Assembly (NCBI RefSeq): GCF_002379095.1 | Contig: NZ_NBZV01000026.1 | Span: 1-64,000, forward strand | DNA: 64,000 bases | Direction: 5' to 3' | Origin: Polaromonas sp. AER18D-145 | GTDB lineage: Bacteria > Pseudomonadota > Gammaproteobacteria > Burkholderiales > Burkholderiaceae_C | Shown here: positions 41,401 to 49,557 of the stretch, one piece after another | Layout: each line of letters begins with the position of its first letter | Position numbering within the stretch: position 1 is the stretch's first letter | Position numbers and translations under genes: made by a program | The notes under the pieces: generated by a model | Databases searched by the model: none | Told to the model about the DNA's origin: nothing | Seen by the model: the letters and a program-made list of their open reading frames with translations, nothing else

Positions 41401-41468
41401 ACGGCATTACAGTTACGATAAGTGAAATCAGTTTACCTAAATGTAATTTTTAATTTTAATCGAATTCC

Positions 41469-42344
41469 ATGAAAGAGCGACAACACCTTCTGGCGGACGA
41501 CCTGCCCGCACTGCCCGCGCAACGAGCGGGCATCCAGTCGGTGGAAGTGGGTTTCAGCCTGCTGCAGGTGCTCAGCGCCTCGCCGGGCGCGCTGATGCTG
41601 CGCGACCTGGCCTTTGCTGCCGGCATGAGTGCCGCCAAGGCGCACCGCTACCTCGTGAGTTTCCAGCGGCTGGAGCTAGTGACCCAGGACCCGGGCACCA
41701 CGCGTTACGACCTCGGTCCGGCGGCGCTCAAGCTGGGCCTGGCCTCGCTGTCACGGCTGGACAGCGTCAAGCTCGCGCGCCAGCGCCTGGGGCCACTGAT
41801 GGAGCAGATCGGCCAGACCCTGGCGCTGGCGGTGTGGGGCAACCAGGGGCCGACCATCGTGCACTGGGAAGAGTCGCCGCAGGCGGTGACCGTCAATTTG
41901 CGCCTCGGCGATGTGATGCCCCTGCTGTCCTCGGCCACCGGCCTGTGTTTCTCCGCCTTCATGGCGCAGCCCGCCGGCAGCCGCAGCGAAAAAAGCCCGA
42001 CAACCCGGCCGCCCGCCCAAGATCGCCTGACGCCGCTGCTCAGGGACGAACTCGCGCGCATGCACAAACTCGCCCGCAAGGACGTGCCCAAGACCATGGC
42101 CGAGGTCACCGCGCTGCTGGAAGAGGTGCGCCGGCGTGGCCTGGCCCGCGTGGTGGACACCCTGCTGCCCGGCGTGGCCGGCTTCTGCGCGCCGGTGTTC
42201 GACGCCGACGGCCACCTGGTGCTGGGCATGGTGGCGATGGGCTCGCTGGCCAACTTCGACCCGGCCTGGGACGGCGCCGTGGCCCGGCCGCTGGCAACGG
42301 CGGCGCGGCAACTTTCCGCCGATCTGGGATTCACAGGGGCATGA
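41469..42344 (+). CDS. IclR family transcriptional regulator
   Basis: A 291-residue protein with an N-terminal winged HTH (VGFSLLQVLSASPGALMLRDL, then SAAKAHRYLVSFQRLELV) and a C-terminal effector domain (ending VPAVTAL-like AGFCAPVFDADGHLVLGMVA). It probably senses an aromatic-derived acid and regulates the divergent FAH-family gene. Its TGA overlaps the ATG of the next gene (ATGA). Confidence 0.92.
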   Translation: MKERQHLLADDLPALPAQRAGIQSVEVGFSLLQVLSASPGALMLRDLAFAAGMSAAKAHRYLVSFQRLELVTQDPGTTRYDLGPAALKLGLASLSRLDSVKLARQRLGPLMEQIGQTLALAVWGNQGPTIVHWEESPQAVTVNLRLGDVMPLLSSATGLCFSAFMAQPAGSRSEKSPTTRPPAQDRLTPLLRDELARMHKLARKDVPKTMAEVTALLEEVRRRGLARVVDTLLPGVAGFCAPVFDADGHLVLGMVAMGSLANFDPAWDGAVARPLATAARQLSADLGFTGA

Positions 42345-43417
42345 ACACCCCGACCGCCCGGCAGGCCCCAGCGCTGCCGGCGCGACCCCTGATCGCCCTG
42401 ACCTCGCTGGTGGCACTGGCCCATGTGCTGCTGCTGCAGGCGGCGCCGCTGGCATGGGGGCCGGTGCCCGACCCGCAGGCGACGGCGCCACGCCCCTTCA
42501 TCACGCGAACGCTGGAAATCAAGCCCGAACCGGTCGTGGTCAGTGCGCCCGCAGCCACGCCGGTGCGCCCGCGCCCGGTCCGGCGCCGCGCCCCGGTTTC
42601 ACAAGAAAATCGGGCTCCAGCCCCCGATCTGAAAGCGCCACCAGCTATCGAATCCATAGCACCACCAGCCAGTGACAGCACGACCCCGCCGGCCGAAATT
42701 ACCGCGACCACCACCGAACCGGTCGCGCCCGCACCCGTGGAAGCAGCGGCGCCTTCCTTGCCAGGCGCCAGCACGGCCCTGACCATCCCCGGCTCGGTGC
42801 GCCTGAAATACGCGATGACGGGGCGATCAAAAAACATGGACTACAGCGCCTTTGCCCAGCTCGACTGGCTGCAGGACGGCCAGACCTACGACGCCAAAAT
42901 GGTGGTCAGCGCCCTGTTCCTGGGATCGCGCAGCATGACCAGCAGCGGGCGCATCACCGCCGACGGCCTGGCGCCGACGCGTTTCCTGGACAAGTCCCGC
43001 AGCGAACGCGCTGCCCATTTCCAGGCCGACAAGGGCAAGATCAGCTTCAGTGCCAACACGCCCGACGCCCCCTGGCTGCGCGGCGCGCAGGACCGCCTGA
43101 GCGTTTTTTTGCAACTGGGCAGCCTGCTGGCGGGTGCCCCGGCCAGCTACCCGGTCGGCAGCAGCGTGTCGCTGTACACCGCCGGCCCGCGCGAGGCCGA
43201 CACCTGGACCTTCACGGTCGAGTCCGAGGAAACCCTCAGGCTGCCCGCCGGCGAAGCCGCCACGCTCAAGCTCACGCGCAAGCCGCAGCGCGACTACGAC
43301 CAGACCGTTGAAATCTGGTTCGCGCCCGCCATGGACTACCTGCCGGTGCGCAGCCGCATCACCCAGCAGAACGGCGACTTCATCGACCAGCAACTGCGCG
43401 TGGTCGAGAAACCCTGA
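42341..43417 (+). CDS. DUF3108 domain protein with Pro-rich linker
   Basis: 358 residues from the ATG at 42341, overlapping the IclR stop by 4 bp. An N-terminal membrane anchor (ALTSLVALAHVLLLQAAPLA) is followed by a Pro/Ala-rich linker (~40-150). The DUF3108 beta-rich domain (~155-355) follows, with LKYAMTGRSKNM and the closing VEIWFAPAMDYLPVRSRI. The family is periplasmic and of unknown function. Part of the linker (bases 42606-42660) is a copy of the interspersed repeat of this window, read in frame. Confidence 0.85.
   Translation: MNTPTARQAPALPARPLIALTSLVALAHVLLLQAAPLAWGPVPDPQATAPRPFITRTLEIKPEPVVVSAPAATPVRPRPVRRRAPVSQENRAPAPDLKAPPAIESIAPPASDSTTPPAEITATTTEPVAPAPVEAAAPSLPGASTALTIPGSVRLKYAMTGRSKNMDYSAFAQLDWLQDGQTYDAKMVVSALFLGSRSMTSSGRITADGLAPTRFLDKSRSERAAHFQADKGKISFSANTPDAPWLRGAQDRLSVFLQLGSLLAGAPASYPVGSSVSLYTAGPREADTWTFTVESEETLRLPAGEAATLKLTRKPQRDYDQTVEIWFAPAMDYLPVRSRITQQNGDFIDQQLRVVEKP
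42606..42660 (+). repeat. Interspersed ~55-bp repeat, copy 5, inside the DUF3108 gene
   Basis: AAAATCGGGCTCC block, AGCCCCCG at 42619, GCGC, then CAGCTATCGAATCCATAGC ending at 42660, with the same 23/9 spacing as the other copies. It codes for part of the proline-rich linker (around RAPAPDLKAPPAIESIAPP) without breaking the frame. Confidence 0.8.
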
Positions 43418-43503
43418 CATCCGCAGGCGCCACCGCGTCTCTTTCCTTCACGCTGTGATTTTTTTGGCATTTCGGGGCATTTCAGGGATTAACCCTGTGG
43501 CTC

Positions 43504-43531
43504 TTGAACTCCGCCCGGCCGTTGATATATA
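43504..43531 (+). promoter_or_regulatory. Sigma70-like promoter of the DUF3567 gene
   Basis: TTGAAC (43504-43509) and TATATA (43526-43531) are separated by 16 bp; AGAAGGA follows as a ribosome site before the ATG at 43554. A short CAGGG/CCCTG hairpin (43483-43497) lies upstream and may terminate the previous transcript weakly. Confidence 0.65.
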
Positions 43532-43553
43532 GGTACAAGAAGGAAACCACACC

Positions 43554-43835
43554 ATGCAAATGCTCTACGACTCCGAATCCTTTGCGGTGGTACAGATTCA
43601 TGCCAATGCCCCGGAGGCGTCTGCGCCCGCCCCGGCCGTGCCCCAGTTGGCCCGCAACGGCTTTGAAATTGTCGACAAACGCTCCGGCAAGGAGGTCTAC
43701 CTGGACGGCTCCTGGGCCGAACTGTTCCAGCAGCGCCTGAACGTCTGGCAGAAAAACACGCCGACGCAGGAAGAAGTCGAGGACATGCTCGAAAGTTATG
43801 CCGAACTGGCGCACACGCCGGTGGGCCTGCACTGA
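43554..43835 (+). CDS. DUF3567 family small protein
   Basis: A 93-residue protein (MQMLYDSESFAVVQIHAN, then GFEIVDKRSGKEVYLDGSWAELF and an acidic helical end). This family is found mainly in Burkholderiales and has no known function. It has its own promoter and stands alone. Confidence 0.85.
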   Translation: MQMLYDSESFAVVQIHANAPEASAPAPAVPQLARNGFEIVDKRSGKEVYLDGSWAELFQQRLNVWQKNTPTQEEVEDMLESYAELAHTPVGLH

Positions 43836-43919
43836 AGCGACCTGAGGGGCCATGCCCCGCTTGTCGTGGTGCGGCATGCCCGCACAACGCCGGCAAATGC
43901 CAGCCGTGAAGGCGCGGAC

Positions 43920-44978
43920 TCAGTCCGCCGGATAAAGCCAGCGGTACAGCGGCGCCACCAGAATGAGCACGGCCACGAGCCGGCACACCTGAAACGCCGT
44001 AACCACCGGCACCCCGAGCTGCAGCACCTTGGCGGTGATGGCCATTTCGGCAATGCCGCCCGGTGAGGTCCCCAGAATCAGCGTGGCCAGCGGCAAGCCG
44101 GTGGTCCACGCCAGCAGCGCGGCGAAGCCGCTGCACAGCACCAGCATGCCCAGGGTGCCCAGCACCACCGACGCCATCCAGCGCGGCGCGGCGTGCAGGA
44201 AGGTCGGGGAAAACCGCACGCCCAGCCCCACGGCAATCAGCAGTTGCGCGGCGTTGGTCAGCCAGGGCGGAATACCCGACAGATGCAGGCTGGCCATGGT
44301 CAGGCCCATGGTCACCAGCAGCGGCCCCATGAACCACGGGTTGGCCCGGCCCAGGCGCAGCATCAGCCAGGCGCCGGCGGCGGTGGCCAGGCCCAGCGCG
44401 GCCAGGCCCGGCGCGTTCACCGCACGCAGCACCGGCGGGTTCAGGTCCAGGCCATGCAGCCCGCTGAATTGCATCGCAAACGGAATGGTCACCGTAACCA
44501 GCAACAGGCGCAGGCTGTGCGAGGCGGCCACCAGGTCGGTGCGTGCATGGGCACGTTCGGCCAGCAGGGTCATCTCGGAAGCGCCGCCTATGGCACCCGC
44601 GAAATAACTGGTGGCACGCATCGCCGGCGCCGGCACACCGGGCATGCGCGGTGCGTTGACACGGTGCAACCAGCCGCCAAAGGCCAGGCCCAGCCCCAGC
44701 GCCCAGACAATCGCCAGCGCGATGGCCCACCACAGGCTGCCCACCAGCGCGGTCACCTGCGGCGTGAAGTACAGGCCCAGCGCCGTGCCGATCACCCACT
44801 GGCCGGTGTTGTTCAGCGGCCGCCAGCTGGCGGTCGGCAGGCCAGCGATCGAGGTGCAGGCCGTGGCCAGCAGCGGGCCAATCATCCACGGCAGAGGGGT
44901 GCCGATCCAGACGCAGAGCCAGGCGCCGGCCAGCGCCAGCAGCAGGGTGAAAACAACATGAAACGGCTTGAGACGCAT
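43920..44978 (-). CDS. AbrB-type integral membrane protein (AbrB duplication family)
   Basis: 352 residues from the ATG at 44978; the frame extends 3 codons to a TTG. About ten membrane segments form two homologous halves: LPWMIGPLLATACTSIAG in the first and NPWFMGPLLVTMGLTMASL in the second. This is the duplicated AbrB domain of COG3180. The ligand or substrate is unknown. Confidence 0.85.
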   Translation of the reverse strand: MRLKPFHVVFTLLLALAGAWLCVWIGTPLPWMIGPLLATACTSIAGLPTASWRPLNNTGQWVIGTALGLYFTPQVTALVGSLWWAIALAIVWALGLGLAFGGWLHRVNAPRMPGVPAPAMRATSYFAGAIGGASEMTLLAERAHARTDLVAASHSLRLLLVTVTIPFAMQFSGLHGLDLNPPVLRAVNAPGLAALGLATAAGAWLMLRLGRANPWFMGPLLVTMGLTMASLHLSGIPPWLTNAAQLLIAVGLGVRFSPTFLHAAPRWMASVVLGTLGMLVLCSGFAALLAWTTGLPLATLILGTSPGGIAEMAITAKVLQLGVPVVTAFQVCRLVAVLILVAPLYRWLYPAD

Positions 44979-45085
44979 CCGGGGCAAAAAAAAGGGTGAG
45001 AGGCAAGAGGGGAGAGGGAAGAAGTGCGGGGCATCGGCCGGCAGACAGCCGCCGGTTTCCAGATGGGGCTAGTATCGCCCTGAGC

Positions 45086-45976
45086 ATGGCCATCAACACC
45101 ACCCCACCCTCCCTTCAGAACACACGCCGGCGCATTGCCGTCCTGGTCCCGCTGCTGCTCGTACTGCTGGCCGCCTGCGCCAGGGTGCCCGAGCCCCGGC
45201 TGTTTCCGCATGCGCCCAATGACATCACCGCACGCACCGAGGCCCTGCTGCCTGCCGACGTGATCCTGCTCGGCGAACAGCACGATGCGCCCGAACACCA
45301 GGACATTCAGCGTCAGGTCATCGAGTACCTGGCGGTGCGCGGCCGGCTGGCCGCCGTGGCGCTGGAGATGGCCGAAGCCGGCACCAGCACCGCGGCCCTG
45401 AAATCGAACAGCACCCAGCTGCAGGTGCAGGCCGCCCTGGGCTGGAACAACAAGAGCTGGCCCTGGGCCGCGTACGGTCCGGCGGTGATGGCTGCCGTCA
45501 AGGCCGGTGTGCCGGTGCTGGGGGCCAACCTGCCGGCGGCGCAGATGCGCGAAGCCATGGCCGACGGCCGGCTGGACCAACCCCTGCCCGGCCCGGCGCT
45601 CAAGGCCCAGCAGCAACTGATACGCATCGGCCACTGCGGGTTGTTGCCGGAGGACCGCATCTCCCCGATGACACGCATCCAGATCGCGCGCGACATCCGC
45701 ATGGCGAACACGCTGCAGCAGGCAGCCTTGCCCGGAAAAACAGTGGTGTTGCTGGCCGGCAGCGGCCATGTCAACCGCATGCTGGGCGTGCCCCAGCACC
45801 TGCCGCCCGGCCTCCATGCCAAGGCCGTACAGCTACGCGCCGGTCCGGCCACAAGCGCGCCGGATGCGCGCCGGGAGGCCGAAAGCAGGCCGGCGTTTGA
45901 TGCCGTCTGGCCGACACCGGCCATACCGGCGCAGGACTACTGCGAAACGCTGAAAGACAAATTCGGCGGGAAGTAG
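45086..45976 (+). CDS. ChaN family haem-iron-binding lipoprotein-like protein
   Basis: 296 residues from the ATG at 45086. A lipobox LLAAC (cleavage near residue 28) follows a hydrophobic stretch, so it is an outer-membrane or periplasmic lipoprotein. The ChaN core shows DVILLGEQHDAPEHQ, where the conserved Glu-His lies, and a late LLAGSGHVNRMLGVPQHL. ChaN proteins bind haem. It faces an AbrB-type gene across a 107-bp gap. Confidence 0.85.
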   Translation: MAINTTPPSLQNTRRRIAVLVPLLLVLLAACARVPEPRLFPHAPNDITARTEALLPADVILLGEQHDAPEHQDIQRQVIEYLAVRGRLAAVALEMAEAGTSTAALKSNSTQLQVQAALGWNNKSWPWAAYGPAVMAAVKAGVPVLGANLPAAQMREAMADGRLDQPLPGPALKAQQQLIRIGHCGLLPEDRISPMTRIQIARDIRMANTLQQAALPGKTVVLLAGSGHVNRMLGVPQHLPPGLHAKAVQLRAGPATSAPDARREAESRPAFDAVWPTPAIPAQDYCETLKDKFGGK

Positions 45977-45998
45977 CCCCGGGGCCACGGTCAGGCGC

Positions 45999-47339
45999 TC
46001 AGGCGTTCTTCTTGATGGAGTCCGCCACCACACTGACGATGCGCTCGATGTGCTCTTTTTCCACGATGTAGGGCGGGCAGATCACGATGTTGTCGGCCGC
46101 CGGGCGCACCAGCACGCCGTGTTTGAAGCAGTCCATGAAGATGTCGTAAGCGCGTTTGCCCGGTGCACCGGCGATGGACGCCAGTTCCACCGCACCGGCC
46201 AGGCCGAGGCTGCGGATGCCGACCACATTGGGCAGGCCCTTGAAACCGCTGTGCATGGCATCGCCGAGCACGGTGCCCATCTGTCCGGCGCGTTCAAACA
46301 GCTTTTCTTCCTTGAACAGGCCCAGCGTGGCGATCGCCGCGGCGCAGGCCACCGGGTGGCCCGAGTAGGTATAGCCGTGGAAAAACTCCACCGCATGGGC
46401 CGGGCTGTCGGCATTGGCGTCCATCATGGTGTTGTAGATGCGGTCGGAGCAGATCACGCCGCCCAGCGGGATCACGCCGTTGGTCACGCATTTGGCGAAG
46501 TTCAGCATGTCGGGCACCACGCCGTAATAGTCGGCGCCGAAGTTGGTGCCCATGCGGCCGAAGCCGGTGATGACCTCGTCAAAAATCAGCAGGATGCCGT
46601 GTTTGTCGCAGATCTCGCGCAGGCGCTTGAGGTAACCCTTGGGCGGCAGGTACCAGCCGGCGCTGCCGGCCACCGGCTCGACGATCACGGCCGCGATGTT
46701 GCTGGCATCGTGCAGCGGCAAAATGCGCTGCTCGAGTTCCAGCAGAATATCCTCTTCCCACACCGGTTCGGCGCCGTGAATGTAAGCGTGTTTGACCGGA
46801 TCGTGGATGAAACGCATGTGGTCCACGCGCGGCAGGAAGGCCGAGCCGTAGACCTTGCGGTTGGCCGGAATGCCGCCCACGCTCATGCCGCCGAAACCGA
46901 CGCCGTGGTAGCCCTTTTCACGGCCGATGAAGACATTGCGGTGGCCCTCGCCGCGCGCGCGGTGGTAGGCCAGCGCCACCTTGAGCGAGGTGTCGGCCGC
47001 TTCCGAGCCGGAATTGCAGAACAGCACCTGGTTCAGGTCGCCGGGTGCCATGCCGGCAATCAGGTCGGCGGCCTTGAAGGCCTGGTCGTTGCTGGCCTGG
47101 AAGGCGGTCGCGTAGTCCAGCGTGTCGAGCTGCTTCTTGATGGCTTCGTTGATCGGCTTGCGGTTATGGCCGGCGCCCACGCACCACAGGCTGGAAATGC
47201 CGTCGAGCACCTGCTTGCCGTCGTGCGTCGTGAAAAACATGCCATCGGCTTTCACAAAAACCCGCGGGTCCTTCTTGAAGCTGCGGTTCGGTGTGAAGGG
47301 CAACCACTGGTGGTCCATGTTGAAGTCTTGATAGGCCAT
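45999..47339 (-). CDS. Omega-amino acid:pyruvate aminotransferase (class III)
   Basis: A 446-residue PLP enzyme. Class III features are FCNSGSEAADTSLKVAL (phosphate binding), IVEPVAGSAGWYLPP, LIFDEVITGFGRMG and the Schiff-base Lys in MLNFAKCVTNG (about K283). It resembles beta-alanine:pyruvate transaminases. It is divergent from purU. Confidence 0.9.
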   Translation of the reverse strand: MAYQDFNMDHQWLPFTPNRSFKKDPRVFVKADGMFFTTHDGKQVLDGISSLWCVGAGHNRKPINEAIKKQLDTLDYATAFQASNDQAFKAADLIAGMAPGDLNQVLFCNSGSEAADTSLKVALAYHRARGEGHRNVFIGREKGYHGVGFGGMSVGGIPANRKVYGSAFLPRVDHMRFIHDPVKHAYIHGAEPVWEEDILLELEQRILPLHDASNIAAVIVEPVAGSAGWYLPPKGYLKRLREICDKHGILLIFDEVITGFGRMGTNFGADYYGVVPDMLNFAKCVTNGVIPLGGVICSDRIYNTMMDANADSPAHAVEFFHGYTYSGHPVACAAAIATLGLFKEEKLFERAGQMGTVLGDAMHSGFKGLPNVVGIRSLGLAGAVELASIAGAPGKRAYDIFMDCFKHGVLVRPAADNIVICPPYIVEKEHIERIVSVVADSIKKNA

Positions 47340-47467
47340 GGCGAAATCTCCTGCTAAAAAAAGGGGCAGCCGGGTTTTGGCGGTAGGTCATGCATTCTGG
47401 CACTCCCGGCGACAATGTGCTTCCGGCAAGCACCTGGCGGCCGGCCACCTGCGACAATTCATCCCCC

Positions 47468-48340
47468 ATGAGTCCTACTTATATCCTCACCCTGTCCTGC
47501 CCCGACCGCCCGGGCATTGTTCATGCGGTTTCCGGTTTTTTGTTCGAACGCGGCGGCAACATCCTGGAAGCGGCGCAGTTCAGCGACGACAAGCGCGACG
47601 ACCCGGCGGCCGACGCCACCGGCCTGTTTTTCATGCGTGTCAGTTTTGCCTGTGATCAACTCTCCTATGAAAATCTCAAGGAACAGGTCGGCACGCTGGG
47701 GGTGCTGTTCGACATGCGCTGGGGCCTGCACCAGACCGCCGAGCCCATGCGCACGGTGCTCATGGTCAGCAAGGAAGGGCATTGCCTGAACGACCTGCTG
47801 TTTCGCTGGAAGTCGGGGCTGCTGCCGCTGGACATCCGCGCCATCGTCTCCAACCACCGCGATTTTTACCAGCTGGCGGCCAGCTACAACGTGCCCTTCC
47901 ACCACATTCCGGTCACGGCCGCGACCAAGGACAAGGCTGAAAAGAAGCAGTACGACATCATCGAGGCCGAAGGCGCCGAACTGGTGGTGCTGGCGCGTTA
48001 CATGCAGATACTGAGCAACGACCTGTGCAAAAAGCTGGCCGGCCGGGCCATCAACATCCACCACTCGTTTCTGCCCAGCTTCAAGGGCGCCAAGCCTTAT
48101 TACCAGGCCCACGCCCGCGGCGTGAAACTGATAGGCGCGACCGCGCACTACGTGACGGCCGACCTCGACGAAGGCCCGATCATCGAGCAGGATGTGGCCC
48201 GGGCCGACCACAGCAAGACCGTGGAAGCCCTGACCGCCATGGGCCGGGACACCGAAAGCCAGGTGCTGGCGCGTGCCGTGCTCTGGCACAGCGAACACCG
48301 CGTGCTGCTCAATGGCCACAAAACCGTGATCTTCAAGTGA
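47468..48340 (+). CDS. purU: Formyltetrahydrofolate deformylase
   Basis: 290 residues from the ATG at 47468 (MSPTYILTLSCPDRPGIVHAV). It has an N-terminal ACT domain, then a formyl-transferase-like catalytic domain with IVSNHRDFYQLA, AINIHHSFLPSFKG and HYVTADLDEGPII, giving the Asn/His/Asp triad. It releases formate from 10-formyl-THF to balance one-carbon pools. Confidence 0.95.
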   Translation: MSPTYILTLSCPDRPGIVHAVSGFLFERGGNILEAAQFSDDKRDDPAADATGLFFMRVSFACDQLSYENLKEQVGTLGVLFDMRWGLHQTAEPMRTVLMVSKEGHCLNDLLFRWKSGLLPLDIRAIVSNHRDFYQLAASYNVPFHHIPVTAATKDKAEKKQYDIIEAEGAELVVLARYMQILSNDLCKKLAGRAINIHHSFLPSFKGAKPYYQAHARGVKLIGATAHYVTADLDEGPIIEQDVARADHSKTVEALTAMGRDTESQVLARAVLWHSEHRVLLNGHKTVIFK

Positions 48341-48371
48341 CTGCCTCCATAAATCCGATCGCCGGGCGCAT

Positions 48372-48447
48372 GGCTGCGTTGCGCGGTGCTCGGAATCCTC
48401 ATGCACCGAAGTGCATTCCGGTGTCCTGCGCTCCGTGCGCCTTGCCC
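48372..48447. repeat. Imperfect long palindrome downstream of purU
   Basis: The element is centred on TGCAC-CGAA-GTGCA (48402-48415), with outer arms GGCTGCGTTGCGCGGTGC and the imperfect complement GCGCTCCGTGCGCCTTGCC. This is the kind of intergenic palindromic repeat seen in many beta-proteobacteria. It occupies most of the 145-bp gap between purU and the LysR gene. Confidence 0.6.
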
Positions 48448-48485
48448 TGCATCCCGGTGCTCGAATTTCTGGAAGCAGTCTAGGA

Positions 48486-49370
48486 ATGGGGACAGCCAGC
48501 CGGATTCCTCCCATCCAATGCCTGCTCACCTTTGAGACGCTGGCGCGGCTGCGCAGCGTCACGCAGGCGGCCGAGGAACTCAACGTCACCCCCAGCGCGG
48601 TGAGCCACCGCGTCAAGCAGCTCGAACAGATCATCGGCACCAAGCTGTTCGGCCGGGCCGACTTTTCACTGACCACCGAAGGCAGCGAATACCTGGCGCA
48701 TGTGCGCGAAGGCCTGGCGACGCTGCAGAAGTTCCCGGGCACGGCCGGCCAGAGCGGCAGCCCCGGCAAGCGCAAGCTGCGCCTGGCGGTCACCCCCACC
48801 TTTGCCCGCTCCATCCTGATCCCGCGCCTGCGCCAGTTCACCGATGCCTACCCCGAGATCGACCTGACGCTGCAGGTGTCCATCCCCCTGCTCGACGTGG
48901 TGGCCGAGGACGCCGACCTGATCGTGCGTTTCGGCACCGGCCGTTATGCCGACGTCGAACACGTCTGCCTGATGAAGGACGAAGTCACGCCGCTGGCGTC
49001 GCCGGCCTATGTGCGAGAGCACGGGCCTTTTGAAGCTCCCGAGGATCTGGACGGGGAAGCGCTGCTGCGCTCGCCGCTGGAGCCCTGGCGCACCTGGTTT
49101 GCGGCACACAGCCTGGACTGGGCCGAGCCGGTCGATGGCTCGCAGTTCAATGACATCGGCCTGATGTGCGACGCCGCCGCCGCCGGCATGGGTGTGGCAC
49201 TGGTGCGCCTCAAGCTGGGCGCACCATGGCTGGAACACGGCTCCCTGGTGCGTTTGTACGAGCGCAATGTGCCCAGCCCGCACGCCCACTACCTGTGCTG
49301 GCGCACCGGCATGATGGACCGCTGGGAGTGTGCCGCCTTTGCCGACTGGCTGAAAAAATCGGTCGCGTAG
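48486..49370 (+). CDS. LysR family regulator, GcvA-like
   Basis: 294 residues from the ATG at 48486 (MGTASRIPPIQCLLTFETLAR). The HTH (LNVTPSAVSHRVKQLEQIIG) and a GcvA/AmpR-like effector domain (LRLAVTPTFARSILIPRL, FGTGRYADVE) are clear. The longer frame upstream runs through the palindromic repeat and is not family-like. Its target is unknown. Confidence 0.9.
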   Translation: MGTASRIPPIQCLLTFETLARLRSVTQAAEELNVTPSAVSHRVKQLEQIIGTKLFGRADFSLTTEGSEYLAHVREGLATLQKFPGTAGQSGSPGKRKLRLAVTPTFARSILIPRLRQFTDAYPEIDLTLQVSIPLLDVVAEDADLIVRFGTGRYADVEHVCLMKDEVTPLASPAYVREHGPFEAPEDLDGEALLRSPLEPWRTWFAAHSLDWAEPVDGSQFNDIGLMCDAAAAGMGVALVRLKLGAPWLEHGSLVRLYERNVPSPHAHYLCWRTGMMDRWECAAFADWLKKSVA

Positions 49371-49394
49371 CCGTCTCGCCCGCTTCTTGATGCA

Positions 49395-49448
49395 TTTTAT
49401 GGCTCCAGCCCTTGAAAGGTGGGCGCAAACAGCTGCAAAATTGATAGC
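49395..49448 (+). repeat. Interspersed ~55-bp repeat, copy 6
   Basis: TTTTATGGCTCC block, AGCCCTTG at 49407, GGGCGCAAACAGCT, then ATAGC ending at 49448, with the 23/9 spacing of the family. It lies in the 187-bp gap between the LysR gene and the FAD oxidase gene. Confidence 0.8.
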
Positions 49449-49557
49449 ATTTCGGTTTTCACACAAGACCGCCATTTTCTTCACGCCGGCCGCGCGCGCT
49501 TTGCATTAAAGTGCTTTCATCCCGGCGCCAAGCCGTGTTTCATCCTGAAGGCCGCCC

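Noticed and set aside
43489..45102. 537-codon open frame on the minus strand
   Set aside because: Frame-shifted shadow of the AbrB-type membrane protein gene on the same strand; it also runs antisense through the DUF3567 gene.
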